A stretch of 64,000 nt of DNA, taken from assembly GCA_903932145.1 (NCBI GenBank), contig CAIZFE010000034.1:103214-167213 (forward strand), given 5' to 3'. This document shows positions 35,413 through 44,055 of this stretch, in pieces. Each line of letters opens with the position of its first letter. Position 1 is the first letter of the stretch. The stretch is from an uncultured Rhodopila sp. (GTDB lineage Bacteria > Pseudomonadota > Alphaproteobacteria > Acetobacterales > Acetobacteraceae). A model generated the notes under the pieces. The model worked only from the letters and a program-made list of their open reading frames with translations. It did no database searches and had not been told where the DNA came from. The translations under genes were made by a program, and so were the position numbers.

Positions 35413-36779
35413 GTGGACTTGCCCGCTTCGTCGATCGCGGCGGACCAGGCGCGATCGAGGTTGAAATAGACCAGCCGCGACCAGAACGCCGGCCGGATAT
35501 GAGAGACTTTATAGAAACCACGCAGGGTACCATCCGGATTCTCACCGTCATATTCGTACTGGAATATATCGTTCATAGTAACGATCTCACCCTCCATCCC
35601 GATGACCTCGGTGACCTGGCTAATGCGGCGAACCCCGTCACGCATGCGTTCCAACTGAACGATCAAATCCACCGCGCTGACGATCTGCGTCCGGATCGCC
35701 CGTAGCGGCAGATTGGGCTGCCCCATCTGCACCATGTTCTCAATACGGGTGATTGCATCGCGGGTGGTGTTGGCATGGATCGTACTCATACTGCCGTCAT
35801 GACCGGTGTTCATCGCCTGAAGCATATCGAATGCCTCTCCACCCCGGACCTCGCCGACAATCAGCCGGTCCGGACGCATACGCAGGGCGTTACGTACCAG
35901 ATCACGCTGATTGATCTCACCGGCTCCCTCCAGACTGGGCGGACGCGTCTCCAGCGAAACGACATGCGGCTGTTGCAATTGCAGTTCCGCCGCGTCTTCG
36001 ACCGTGACGATGCGTTCGCCCTCGTCGATGGTCTGGGACATCGCGTTCATCAGCGTTGTCTTGCCGGCACCCGTGCCGCCCGAAATAATCACATTCAGAC
36101 GCGCCGCGGAGGCGAGCCGCAGAATTTTGGCCATCTGCGGCGATGCCGAACCATTCTCTACGATTTTGTCGAAGTCGATCCGGCGGCGGGCAAACTTACG
36201 AATGGAGATACAAGCGCCCTGCAACGCCAGCGGCGGGAAGATGATATTGACGCGTGACCCGTCGGCCAGGCGCGCATCCACCATCGGACTGCTTTCATCG
36301 ATACGCCGGCCGACACCGGCGGCGATGCGCTGCGCGACATTGGCGACATGCGCCCGATCGCGAAATCGCACCGTTGTCTGAACCAGCTTGCCGCGCCGTT
36401 CGACAAACACCCGGTCGGGACCATTGACCATGATGTCGGTAATAGAATCATCGTCGAGTAGCGGTTCCAGCGGCCCCAGGCCCACCATGTCATGTACCAG
36501 CTCACCGGCAAGCTGACGCTGTTCGCGGCCGTTGATCTGGATGCGCTGCTCGTCCGCGATCTCCGCGATCAGCCGCTCCACGTCCGCATGTAACTGCTCC
36601 GGCGTGGCGTCGGACAGCAGCGTCGCGTCCAACCGAGCCAGACAGGCAATGCGCAATTCCGCCGCGCCAGCCGGTGGCGCAACCGCCACCGCGCCGACTG
36701 CCGGGGCTGGCGGCGCGACGCGGATCGGCGGGGGCTGAATGCCCTGCCGGCGTCCGAACGTTGCCCTGACTTCGCTCAT
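35409..36779 (-). CDS. cpaF: Tad secretion ATPase TadA/CpaF
   Basis: 456 residues from the ATG at 36779. A PilT/VirB11-type hexameric ATPase with Walker A ISGGTGAGKTTLMNAM, the Asp box EDAAELQLQQPHVV, Walker B-region LRMRPDRLIVGEVRGGEAFD and the His box MNTGHDGSMSTIHANT. It powers pilus extension (and possibly retraction in bifunctional members). The N-terminal ~60 residues are Pro/Ala-rich. Overlaps cpaE and tadB by 4 bases. Confidence 0.95.
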   Translation of the reverse strand: MSEVRATFGRRQGIQPPPIRVAPPAPAVGAVAVAPPAGAAELRIACLARLDATLLSDATPEQLHADVERLIAEIADEQRIQINGREQRQLAGELVHDMVGLGPLEPLLDDDSITDIMVNGPDRVFVERRGKLVQTTVRFRDRAHVANVAQRIAAGVGRRIDESSPMVDARLADGSRVNIIFPPLALQGACISIRKFARRRIDFDKIVENGSASPQMAKILRLASAARLNVIISGGTGAGKTTLMNAMSQTIDEGERIVTVEDAAELQLQQPHVVSLETRPPSLEGAGEINQRDLVRNALRMRPDRLIVGEVRGGEAFDMLQAMNTGHDGSMSTIHANTTRDAITRIENMVQMGQPNLPLRAIRTQIVSAVDLIVQLERMRDGVRRISQVTEVIGMEGEIVTMNDIFQYEYDGENPDGTLRGFYKVSHIRPAFWSRLVYFNLDRAWSAAIDEAGKST

Positions 36780-38005
36780 GACTTGCTTTTCCCTGTGTGG
36801 AACTTGAACCACGACTTCGCGGGCTCGATCTTTTGCGGCAGGATTTCGTTGGCGAGTGCGGCGATCGCGACCTGGAACGGACCACGTTGGCGGACGGCCG
36901 GCTGCCCCAGGGTCATGGCAGCGTGCATTGGCTTTGGAAGCCACGGCACGACCACGTCGACGTCGCAACCCAGCCCCTCGACCACCTGCTTGCGGGTCAA
37001 CGCTCCCGGGGCGCCGAGATTGTTCAACACCAGGATCGGACGCGAGGCCTGGCGCGGTCCACGCGGCAAGGCCAGATGACGCAGCGTGTCCCGCAACGAG
37101 GACAAGGTGGCATCCAGCACCAGCACACGCACATGGGCCAGATCACGCAGTTCGTGATTCAGTGCGGTGCCATGCCGCGGCAGATCGGCGATCACAAAGT
37201 TGAACCGATTACACAGTAACGACGTGAGGTGTGTCGCGGCCCCGTCCGAGGCGGTGACCAACATGTGCAGGGGCTCTTCAGCCGCCAGCAAATGCAGACG
37301 ATCGCTGACGGCCGGGGAGGATCGCTCCGCAAATAGCACATCCACCCGTTCGGGATTTTCCAACGCCGCCCGCAGGCCGCCTCCGGACGCCGCCGACAGC
37401 ATCAGGGCCGCGGTGCCGCCATGCAGATCGGCATCGAACAGCAGGATATGATGGCGTGACCGGTCAGCGAGGTGCACCGCGAGATTGACCGCGATCGTCG
37501 TGGCGCCGACCCCGCCATGCACGCCCATCACGGTCACAACGCGGCCGCCACGCGCCATGGCGGAGGCCCCGCCGGTCAATAGCGGCAACAGCCGGCGCGC
37601 GACGATCTCGCGGTTAATCGGCTTACACAGGTATTCCTGCACGCCCAGGCCACGAACCACCTGGCGATAGAAATCCATGTCCTCGACATCGCCGATGACG
37701 AAGACGCGGACGCCGGGCTCGACGAAGAGCGCGAGGTCTTCCAACACGCTCAGGGGGTCTTCCTGGCCCGACACGTCAAGCAGGATGGCCGAAACCAGGG
37801 TATCGAGACGCTGGAGTCCCGCTTTCGTTTCGGAGACGTTGCCCAAACGGAAATCGGCGGTCGGCCCCAATGCGGGAGCCAGGACATCCGTCAGGATGGT
37901 CAGGGTTTCGCGGTCGCGGACATACGCCAGCAGCGGTACCCGCGTCGAATGGACGGCTTCCTCCGCGGCCGGCTCAGGCGGCGCCAGGGTTTCGGCAACG
38001 CTCAT
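36776..38005 (-). CDS. cpaE: TadZ/CpaE pilus localisation ATPase
   Basis: 409 residues: an N-terminal receiver-like domain (about 20-135; AILLDVSGQEDP, FVIGDVEDMDFYRQV) and a C-terminal ParA/MinD ATPase domain with the deviant P-loop MGVHGGVGATTIAVNLAVHL, where the usual Lys position is Ala/Thr-shifted as in many TadZ. LLFDADLHGGTAALML follows as the switch I/Walker A' area. It recruits the Tad machine to a cell pole in Caulobacter. Overlaps both neighbours by 4 bases. Confidence 0.92.
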   Translation of the reverse strand: MSVAETLAPPEPAAEEAVHSTRVPLLAYVRDRETLTILTDVLAPALGPTADFRLGNVSETKAGLQRLDTLVSAILLDVSGQEDPLSVLEDLALFVEPGVRVFVIGDVEDMDFYRQVVRGLGVQEYLCKPINREIVARRLLPLLTGGASAMARGGRVVTVMGVHGGVGATTIAVNLAVHLADRSRHHILLFDADLHGGTAALMLSAASGGGLRAALENPERVDVLFAERSSPAVSDRLHLLAAEEPLHMLVTASDGAATHLTSLLCNRFNFVIADLPRHGTALNHELRDLAHVRVLVLDATLSSLRDTLRHLALPRGPRQASRPILVLNNLGAPGALTRKQVVEGLGCDVDVVVPWLPKPMHAAMTLGQPAVRQRGPFQVAIAALANEILPQKIEPAKSWFKFHTGKSKS

Positions 38006-38328
38006 GGTGCCGTTCCCCCGGAGCTGGCCGCTGGCGCGGACGCCTGGATTGGTCCGACACTGCCCGAGGACAGGCCCTTCACGTGATCTGTCAGGAGACG
38101 ATGCACGGCCGCGGCGGAGATCTCACCGGGGCTGGAATCGTCGCCGACGCCCTGTTGCAGATGACTGGGGTTGGCCACCATCGCGGCCATGTTGGTGTTA
38201 TTGAGGTTTTCCGGCTGCCACGTCCCTTCGCGCTGGAAGGGATCGTTCAGTCCGGCACAGCCGGCGGTTCCGAACAAGAGAGCGAGGCAGGCGAAACGCC
38301 CAAGGCCTCGTAAACGGTTGAGCAGCAT
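38002..38328 (-). CDS. Short CpaD-like lipoprotein of the Tad locus
   Basis: 108 residues with a signal peptide ending in a lipobox GTAGC (about Cys24). The piece EGTWQPENLNNTNMAAMVAN followed by PSHL resembles the C-terminal N-N-x-A-x-M-V-x-x-P-x-D-L motif of CpaD, the pilus biogenesis lipoprotein normally about twice this length. Its place between the secretin and cpaE is exactly where cpaD sits. So this is either a minimal CpaD or a shortened relative. It overlaps cpaE by 4 bases. Confidence 0.75.
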   Translation of the reverse strand: MLLNRLRGLGRFACLALLFGTAGCAGLNDPFQREGTWQPENLNNTNMAAMVANPSHLQQGVGDDSSPGEISAAAVHRLLTDHVKGLSSGSVGPIQASAPAASSGGTAP

Positions 38329-38350
38329 GTCGTCGTGCCCCTTTGACTGA

Positions 38351-39817
38351 TCAATTCAGGATGAAGCCGGCGCCGGACGGCAGATCACCCGCACCGAGAT
38401 GCGTGTTCGATCCAAGCGCCGCCATGGACGGGGCGATAATGGTGCCCGGCCCGGTGCCCCGCGCCCGCTGGCGCATCAGCAGCACACGATCTGTGTCGCC
38501 GGCCGGGACAAAATCATCGGTCGGAATGTGAAGCTGATTGGGGGATCCGACCGGCTTGACGATGTACGGCGTGACCACGATCACCAACTCGGACTTATCG
38601 CGTTGGAACAGATCGGACTTGAACAGCGCCCCTATCACCGGCAATTCGCCGACATAGGGCAGCCCGCGGGCGTCCATCGCGTTGTTCGACGACAACAAGC
38701 CGGCAATCGCGAAGCTTTGGCCGGACCCGAGTTCGACCGTGGTATCCGCCCGGCGCACCGTTAGCGCGGGGACCGTGATGGTGGACGAACTGAACAGGCC
38801 GCCGATGGGCAACGATATCGCACCCACAGTGGTCAGCGCGCTGACCTCGGGGTGCACATGCAAACTGATCCGGCCATCCGACAGGACCGTCGGCACGAAC
38901 GCGAGCGAAACACCGTATTGCTTGAACGCCAGAGTGATCTGATTGTTCTGCCCGGCGATCGGGATCGGGAATTCGCCGCCGGCCAGGAAACTGGCGGACT
39001 CGCCGCTGCGCGCCGTCAGGTTCGGTTCTGCCAGCATGGTAATAAGCTGGTCTTGGGCAAGCAGATCCAACACCGTGTTGATTGAACCGTTATGCCCGGC
39101 AAAGCCCAAGGTGTTCGGCGCGTTCGTGCCGGAGCTAAGGCCATCGGTCACAGCGCCTGTAAAGAGTCCCCACCGGCCCAGATTGGCCAGCGCCGTCCAG
39201 TTGATGCCAAGTTGACGGGTGATGGTACGAGAAATCTCGGCGATCCGCACATTCAGGGTGACTTGCACGGGCGTGGTGAGCTTGGTGCGATTTTCGACCG
39301 TCTGCTTCTCGCCGATATAGTTCTTCGCGATCTCGGCGACGTCGTTGGCGGCGGCCGGACTGGACACCTGTCCATTCACCACGATGCCATCCTGTGCCCC
39401 CGCGAACTGCACGTTGGCGCCGGGAACGGTGCGGCGGGCTGTCGCGCCGGCCTCACTGGCGCCATAGGATGACGGCAATACCGTCACGTCGAACTGCGAC
39501 AGCGTGTTGCCGGCTTCGTCGAGTGCCGCGACGGTGGTGCGCCCGGGTGCCACGCCAAAGATGAAAACGGCGTTGTGGCTGGCGGGCCGAACCTCGATCA
39601 CTTTCGGATCGGCCGCGAAGACGCTGGAGATGGTGCCTCCGGTGCGAAAGACCCGGCCGGCGCCGGCTTCCAGAGTAACCGGGCCGGGGTTTGCGGGATC
39701 GCGTTGAGTAGCGGGGCGAACCGTGGTGCGCGGCGGTTCGGCCGCACGCGCTGTCTGAAAGGCCGGAGCGAGCGCCAGGGCGGCGGCGGCGATCCGAACG
39801 ATGCGGGAGTTGGCCAT
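38351..39817 (-). CDS. cpaC: Tad outer-membrane secretin RcpA/CpaC
   Basis: 488 residues with a signal peptide. The N-domain region VLEAGAGRVFRTGGTISSVF and KVIEVRPASHNAVFIFG (pilus assembly/T2SS N2) is followed by a BON-like section and the secretin core: VQVTLNVRIAEISRTITRQLG, PNLTARSGESASFLAGGEFPIP and the ELPVIGALFKSDLFQRDKSELVIVVTPYIV region of the C-terminal secretin signature (quoted only in part). Forms the outer-membrane pore. Its start shares one base with the cpaB stop. Confidence 0.94.
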   Translation of the reverse strand: MANSRIVRIAAAALALAPAFQTARAAEPPRTTVRPATQRDPANPGPVTLEAGAGRVFRTGGTISSVFAADPKVIEVRPASHNAVFIFGVAPGRTTVAALDEAGNTLSQFDVTVLPSSYGASEAGATARRTVPGANVQFAGAQDGIVVNGQVSSPAAANDVAEIAKNYIGEKQTVENRTKLTTPVQVTLNVRIAEISRTITRQLGINWTALANLGRWGLFTGAVTDGLSSGTNAPNTLGFAGHNGSINTVLDLLAQDQLITMLAEPNLTARSGESASFLAGGEFPIPIAGQNNQITLAFKQYGVSLAFVPTVLSDGRISLHVHPEVSALTTVGAISLPIGGLFSSSTITVPALTVRRADTTVELGSGQSFAIAGLLSSNNAMDARGLPYVGELPVIGALFKSDLFQRDKSELVIVVTPYIVKPVGSPNQLHIPTDDFVPAGDTDRVLLMRQRARGTGPGTIIAPSMAALGSNTHLGAGDLPSGAGFILN

Positions 39818-40719
39818 TAGAAATGTACCTCTTCGACGTCCTTGCCTCGGTTGACGCGGATCGTGCTCGCGGTCTTGCCGCTGGTGTGGTCACGCAGTGC
39901 CGGAGAAACGTCACCGCCCCAGGCGATGGCGGCCGGCATAGGCGGCGGCAGCGTCGCAGTATCCGGAATTTCCGTGCCGGGCTGCGCCTGATCGTCCGCC
40001 GCGGAGCGAACCACGAGCGAGATGCGGCCCAACCGGGATGCCACGGCGACACGTTCGGCATCGAATGACGTTGCTTCCAGAGTAATGGTTCGGTTGGCAC
40101 CCGACACGGACGTGGGGTTCGTCTGGGAGCCCTGGCCACCCTGAACAAGCTGCTGATCGACCGCGATGACGCGCACATTGGTCAAAACGGTTTCGCCGGA
40201 GACACGACGGTCGATCGGCTGCTCTTTTTCGTCGATCGCCTGGGTCAGCACCATATCGACGTGATCGCCGGGCCAGATCAGGCCGGCGGTGCCGCTGACC
40301 GGGTCAACGCCGACCGTAACGGCCCGCATGCCGGTGCCAAGCACCGCGGCCAGAAAGCCTCGGTCGCCGGGGTTCAGCACATCTCCGGCCAAAACCGGGT
40401 CGCTCGGATTGAGACTACGGCGGATCATCGCGCCGCGTAATCCCGTGCGGGCCGTGATCGTGTCGGGATAGCTGCCGGGCGGTTCCTGGCCGACCGGCAC
40501 CTCCAGAGTGGCAATGTCTTCCATGACCAGCAGGGCACCAGCCCGTAGCGCGCGCGCCGCCACCAGGATGCGGGGCTTGATGACAGGCGGTGGCAGCGGC
40601 GCCGGAGGCGCGATGGCAATCTGCGGTGGCGGAGCGGGCTTCTGGCTTGAAATCACCGCCAAACCGATACCGGCGATGCCCACGAGACCGAGCAGCACGG
40701 CCATGATGCGAAGAAACAT
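39817..40719 (-). CDS. cpaB: Tad pilus assembly protein CpaB/RcpC
   Basis: 300 residues with an N-terminal membrane anchor (MAVLLGLVGIAGIGLAVI), a Pro-rich linker, and an SAF domain (ILVAARALRAGALLVMEDI, about 50-110), followed by the RcpC domain (TVGVDPVSGTAGLIWPGDHV, VRVIAVDQQL). It is thought to bind peptidoglycan and link the secretin to the inner membrane complex. Six bases separate it from the prepilin peptidase gene. Confidence 0.92.
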   Translation of the reverse strand: MFLRIMAVLLGLVGIAGIGLAVISSQKPAPPPQIAIAPPAPLPPPVIKPRILVAARALRAGALLVMEDIATLEVPVGQEPPGSYPDTITARTGLRGAMIRRSLNPSDPVLAGDVLNPGDRGFLAAVLGTGMRAVTVGVDPVSGTAGLIWPGDHVDMVLTQAIDEKEQPIDRRVSGETVLTNVRVIAVDQQLVQGGQGSQTNPTSVSGANRTITLEATSFDAERVAVASRLGRISLVVRSAADDQAQPGTEIPDTATLPPPMPAAIAWGGDVSPALRDHTSGKTASTIRVNRGKDVEEVHF

Positions 40720-40725
40720 GACGAT

Positions 40726-41235
40726 CTACCTGGAAAAAATGTTGATGAAGATGGGAAGGGCGCCACCGGCGATCGCGAGGGCGTAGGGCATGGGGCCGCG
40801 CCGGTGCATGCGCCAAGCCTCGGCTTTGCGAATTCTGGCGAATAAGCCGTAACGAAGCCCGGGATATGGACGTCGCACAAAAAACGAAAGTGCCAGGTAG
40901 ATCAGAGCCAGGACACCGCCTGCGATCGCCACTGAAAGAACGAAATCGAAGGCTTCGGAGGGAGGCAGGGCAAGTGCAACGGCCGGAATGAGTTTCATAT
41001 CTCCGCCACCGATGAAGCCGCGCAGCCAAAATACTACGACGATTGTCAGCAGCAGGGCGGCAACACAGATGCCCGGGATCAGATTACCCTGCCGAAGCCG
41101 CAGGATTACTCCGGCAACCAGCAGACTGGTCGGGATCCAGTTCGGGATTGTCCGCGTCATACCATCATGCACGCCGGCGGTGACAAGAAGGCCCATGCTG
41201 GCGACCATGGCGGCGATGGCAACGGGATCTGTCAT
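40726..41235 (-). CDS. cpaA: Prepilin peptidase TadV/CpaA
   Basis: 169-residue, multi-helix aspartic peptidase of family A24. The two catalytic Asp are visible in AGVHDGMTRTIPN (near residue 24) and GGGDMKLIPAVAL (GxGD, near residue 78). It would cleave the short leaders of Flp and the TadE-type pseudopilins. It lies downstream of flp, separated by a strong hairpin, and just ahead of cpaB. Confidence 0.93.
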   Translation of the reverse strand: MTDPVAIAAMVASMGLLVTAGVHDGMTRTIPNWIPTSLLVAGVILRLRQGNLIPGICVAALLLTIVVVFWLRGFIGGGDMKLIPAVALALPPSEAFDFVLSVAIAGGVLALIYLALSFFVRRPYPGLRYGLFARIRKAEAWRMHRRGPMPYALAIAGGALPIFINIFSR

Positions 41236-41260
41236 TTAAATTCCATACTTTGAAGAAAGT

Positions 41261-41316
41261 GGCGCATGGTGGTTGGCCTCGCGAAACGTGCGTCGCCCTC
41301 CGAACCACCATGCGCC
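41261..41316 (-). terminator. Long perfect stem between flp and cpaA
   Basis: Arms of 14 bases (41261-41274 and 41303-41316) are perfectly complementary around a 28-base loop. It begins 8 bases after the flp stop on the minus strand and is followed by a moderately T-rich run. It likely stabilises a short flp mRNA or terminates most transcripts, so pilin would exceed machine proteins. A processing site is an alternative. Confidence 0.65.
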
Positions 41317-41324
41317 CCGGAGCG

Positions 41325-41498
41325 TTAGATCTTGCCGGCGATCGAAGTGAACGTGCTGTTCAGCGCGGTTCCGAGGTTTCCGGCACCGACGAGCAGGGCG
41401 ATCCCCACCAAAGAGGCGATCAGGCCGTATTCAAGAGCAGTGACACCGCGACGGTCGTTCTTGAAGGAAAGCAGCATGCAGGTGAGAGCGTGCAACAT
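41325..41498 (-). CDS. flp: Flp-type major pilin, main copy (57 residues)
   Basis: The short frame gives MLHALTCMLLSFKNDRRG as leader and then VTALEYGLIASLVGIALLVG, the Flp pilin helix with Glu at +5 of the mature protein and the Tyr next to it. The C-terminus ends SIAGKI, close to FAGKV in the second copy at 17.3 kb. It is the first gene of the Tad operon; its product is processed by CpaA and assembled by CpaF, TadB and TadC. Divergence between the two copies is mainly in the leader and the last 20 residues. Confidence 0.92.
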   Translation of the reverse strand: MLHALTCMLLSFKNDRRGVTALEYGLIASLVGIALLVGAGNLGTALNSTFTSIAGKI

Positions 41499-42330
41499 GG
41501 AGGTGTACCTTCTTATGTTTGAGATGACATCGTATGCCGAAGCAACGAGGCACTCATTGCGGGAGGAACCACATACTATTTATGTGGCGTCGGACCGTTT
41601 AGTGCCCCGACAGGAATTCGTTTAATATAAGCATCGCATCTGGGTCAACACTATTAGCAATACGTCACTAAAACTTGTCCATTTTGCTGTATATTGCAAA
41701 CAAGTGCGTTATATGATTGGTGATGGCATGGATTTATGCACAAAAAACTGTGAAATTCGGCCGCCTTTAGTTCGAGCAAATCGCAGGGGCGTGAAGTCAA
41801 ACCAGATCAGCTAGACAACGACATGGCGATCGTGCGGCGGTTCAGAACGATCAAACAAATAATTTGTGAGGGCAGTCAGACTGACCACGCAATGAGTGCC
41901 ATGCGGCGGTCGACTCCCGTCCCATCGTTACGATCCTCCGGCGGCACCGAAGTTCAATCCTCCATCCGCCATAACATGGCTGCTTCAGCCACGGCAGCCC
42001 GGCGCGGATTGCTGATGATATCAATCTGACTGTGGAATATATTCGTCGTGATGGACGATCAGGCCCATGTCAGGGGCGGTATGATAAGCAATTAGTATAG
42101 CTCCGCCTCCGCCGTTCAGCCAAGCGGGGGATCAAGAGGCAGCCCCGTCCGCCGAGCAGCCTCCGGACAGAGGGAGGCGAACCCGGGAGTATGGGAGCTA
42201 ACAGCTCGGATGAAACGCATGGATCGGACTGCGTGCTGCATTGCCTACCGATGGGCAACATTCATTTATCAGCCGGATGCCACAAGGGCCGACTCAAATA
42301 CCTCTGAGCGTTTGATCCGCAACCATTCTA
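41499..42330. other. Long AT-rich intergenic region upstream of flp
   Basis: About 830 bases. The part from 41500 to 42050 is distinctly AT-rich against the window and should hold the flp promoter and any regulator sites; it contains the 13-base element listed next. The part from 42090 to 42260 is GC-rich again. Two short frames (41823-42029 plus, 42070-42261 minus) lack any protein-like pattern. I see no intact gene. Confidence 0.55.
41644..41656 (-). promoter_or_regulatory. 13-base element shared by both flp upstream regions
   Basis: Minus strand TAATAGTGTTGAC, 145 bases before this flp start, identical to 17518-17530. It ends in TTGAC; the 17-base spacer here leads to TTAAAC, while TATTAA lies at 15. 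It may contain the -35 element or a shared regulator site. Confidence 0.4.
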
Positions 42331-42954
42331 TCAGGCGCGGGTTCTGCGCCTGCAGGCAAGTGCGATAAACCCGGCGCCGAGTAGGCCCAGCGACGCAGGT
42401 TCTGAAATCGGCGCAATGGCTACGGTGACAAGCCCGGTTCCGTAATACCCGGCGATATTGGAATAGGCATCCTGAAGCGTCGCATCCGCGGCGTTGGAGC
42501 CAATCTGTATCATCAGATCCGATCCGATATCCGGTCCGATCAGGCTGTCGGCCTCGAAGAACGTCAGGACCTGGCCGTCAGCAAAATTCAGGTCGAACAA
42601 TCCGCCCTGCATGTCCGGGTAGAACCTAACGCTGGAAAGCGTTGTCGTCACCGGCACGCCGTTCAGGTCATACACGAAGTGGCTGGCCTCGGTCGTCGGA
42701 TTGGCCGTGATCGCGTTCGGCAGTTCGAACGAAAACACATAAGTGTCGTCGGCCCCGGTATAGTCGGAGGCGGCTACAGAGGCACCAAAGATGCCGGAAC
42801 CGGCTACGATAAGTTCCTCCGCCCGGGCCGCTGCGATGGCGGATGCGGCCATGCCGGCCAGCACAAGCGACCGAACCGCCGTTGCCCAGTGCGCGCGCTC
42901 TGCGTCAACAGGAAGCGGCAGCGTTTTGCCGAATGCACGGGCTAACCTAGTCAT
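42331..42954 (-). CDS. PEP-CTERM sorting-domain protein
   Basis: 207 residues. A signal peptide (AVRSLVLAGMAASAIAAARA) and a C-terminal sorting tripartite tail: SEPASLGLLGAGFIALAC then RRRTRA, which fits PEP-CTERM (Pro-containing motif, one helix, basic end). The middle part is a beta-rich Thr/Asp/Ala domain (DDTYVFSFELPNAITANPTT) without enzyme motifs. In other species such proteins are cut by an exosortase and associate with exopolysaccharide. No exosortase is in the window. The long N-region before the signal core suggests the start could be later than 42954. Confidence 0.75.
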   Translation of the reverse strand: MTRLARAFGKTLPLPVDAERAHWATAVRSLVLAGMAASAIAAARAEELIVAGSGIFGASVAASDYTGADDTYVFSFELPNAITANPTTEASHFVYDLNGVPVTTTLSSVRFYPDMQGGLFDLNFADGQVLTFFEADSLIGPDIGSDLMIQIGSNAADATLQDAYSNIAGYYGTGLVTVAIAPISEPASLGLLGAGFIALACRRRTRA

Positions 42955-43418
42955 CTGATCCGGGTCCTTATTGCCACTTTATCATTATTGGCTACACGAA
43001 AGCCGGACGATGACACAGGGGTCAACGCACATATCGGCGGATCACGAAAACGTGCAACGCCGCCTGTGGGCAGCATTGCCCGACAGGTCCCTTGATCGAT
43101 GCTCCACAGGTTGCTGGCATGCGTAAGCAGTCCGTCCATTGCGCGCATGCATGCGTGCCCGTCACATATGCGCGACAGCAACATTTTTTTGTTGCACGCA
43201 CGGACAACTTCCGACCGCGCATCCTGCCATCCACAACCAAAGATAGCAAATGAGAGATTATTATCGCCAAAATAGGAAAATTGTACCTTTTATGCAGCCT
43301 ATCCGGATGCATAGTTCAGACACAGCAGCGGTTCCGGCCAACCGATCGCGCCCGCACAGGTATCGCCATCGGCTGGGACGCCAACGGCCGGCCAAAGTAA
43401 CAAAATTGTGAGTAATCA
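42955..43418. other. Intergenic region upstream of the gfa remnant
   Basis: About 460 bases between divergent genes, with an AT-rich stretch near 43230-43300. Frames on the minus strand here are not protein-like. No strong promoter or repeat recognised. Confidence 0.45.
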
Positions 43419-44055
43419 ATGTCAGAAACTGTTCATATCCATAACCGTGTCGATTCGGGCCTGAAGCCGGCCAGTTCACACTTTGCCGACGGCACATTGG
43501 TCTGCAAATGCCACGATGCTCTGGTCAAGGTCAAAATCGAAGGATCCATCCACTATAACCACGTCTGCGGCTGCACCAAATGCTGGAAGCCGGCCGGGGC
43601 TTCATTCTCGGTTGTCGCGGTCGTTCCGCGGGCCAATTTGATCGCTTCTGAAAATGGGCAGAAACTGCACATCGTCAATCCTTCGGCGGCGTTACGCCTG
43701 CGACGGGTGCGGCGTGCACCTTTACGGCCGGATCGAAAACACCAGGCAGCCGTTCTATGCTTTCGACTTCATCCATCCCGAGCTGTTCACCGAACAAGGC
43801 TGGCCGCCGCCGGAATTCGCCGCATTCGTTTCGTCCGTCATCGAATCGGGGGTCAATCCGGAACGGATGGCCGGTATCCGTGGCCGACTCAAGGAACTCA
43901 ACCTCGAGCCTTACGACTGCCTGTCACCGGGGCTGATGGACGCCATCGCCACGCACACCGCCACGGCCTCCGGCGCCCTGGCAGCCCGATCGGAACCCGG
44001 CCGGTGGCTTTGGGGGCCACCGGCGGGGCCAATCCCGGTAGCTAATACGTTATAA
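43419..44055 (+). pseudogene. gfa: Frameshifted S-(hydroxymethyl)glutathione synthase
   Basis: The first frame (from 43419) gives the N-terminal half of Gfa: [20 protein letters not shown] and [20 protein letters not shown] with the CGCxKCW zinc site. After IVNPSA (about 43690) the frame breaks, and the second half continues in another frame with [39 protein letters not shown] and [18 protein letters not shown] to 44055. Comparison with remembered Gfa sequences suggests that a few codons are missing at the break, a net loss that is not a multiple of three. Either a pseudogene or a sequencing error. It overlaps the frmA 3' end by 14 bases. Confidence 0.82.

Noticed and set aside
42070..42261. 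Minus-strand 63-residue frame with a segment (SSELLAPILPG) slightly like the start of IS5-type transposases
   Set aside because: The likeness covers about ten residues only, there is no following transposase pattern, and I see no terminal inverted repeats; treated as non-coding.
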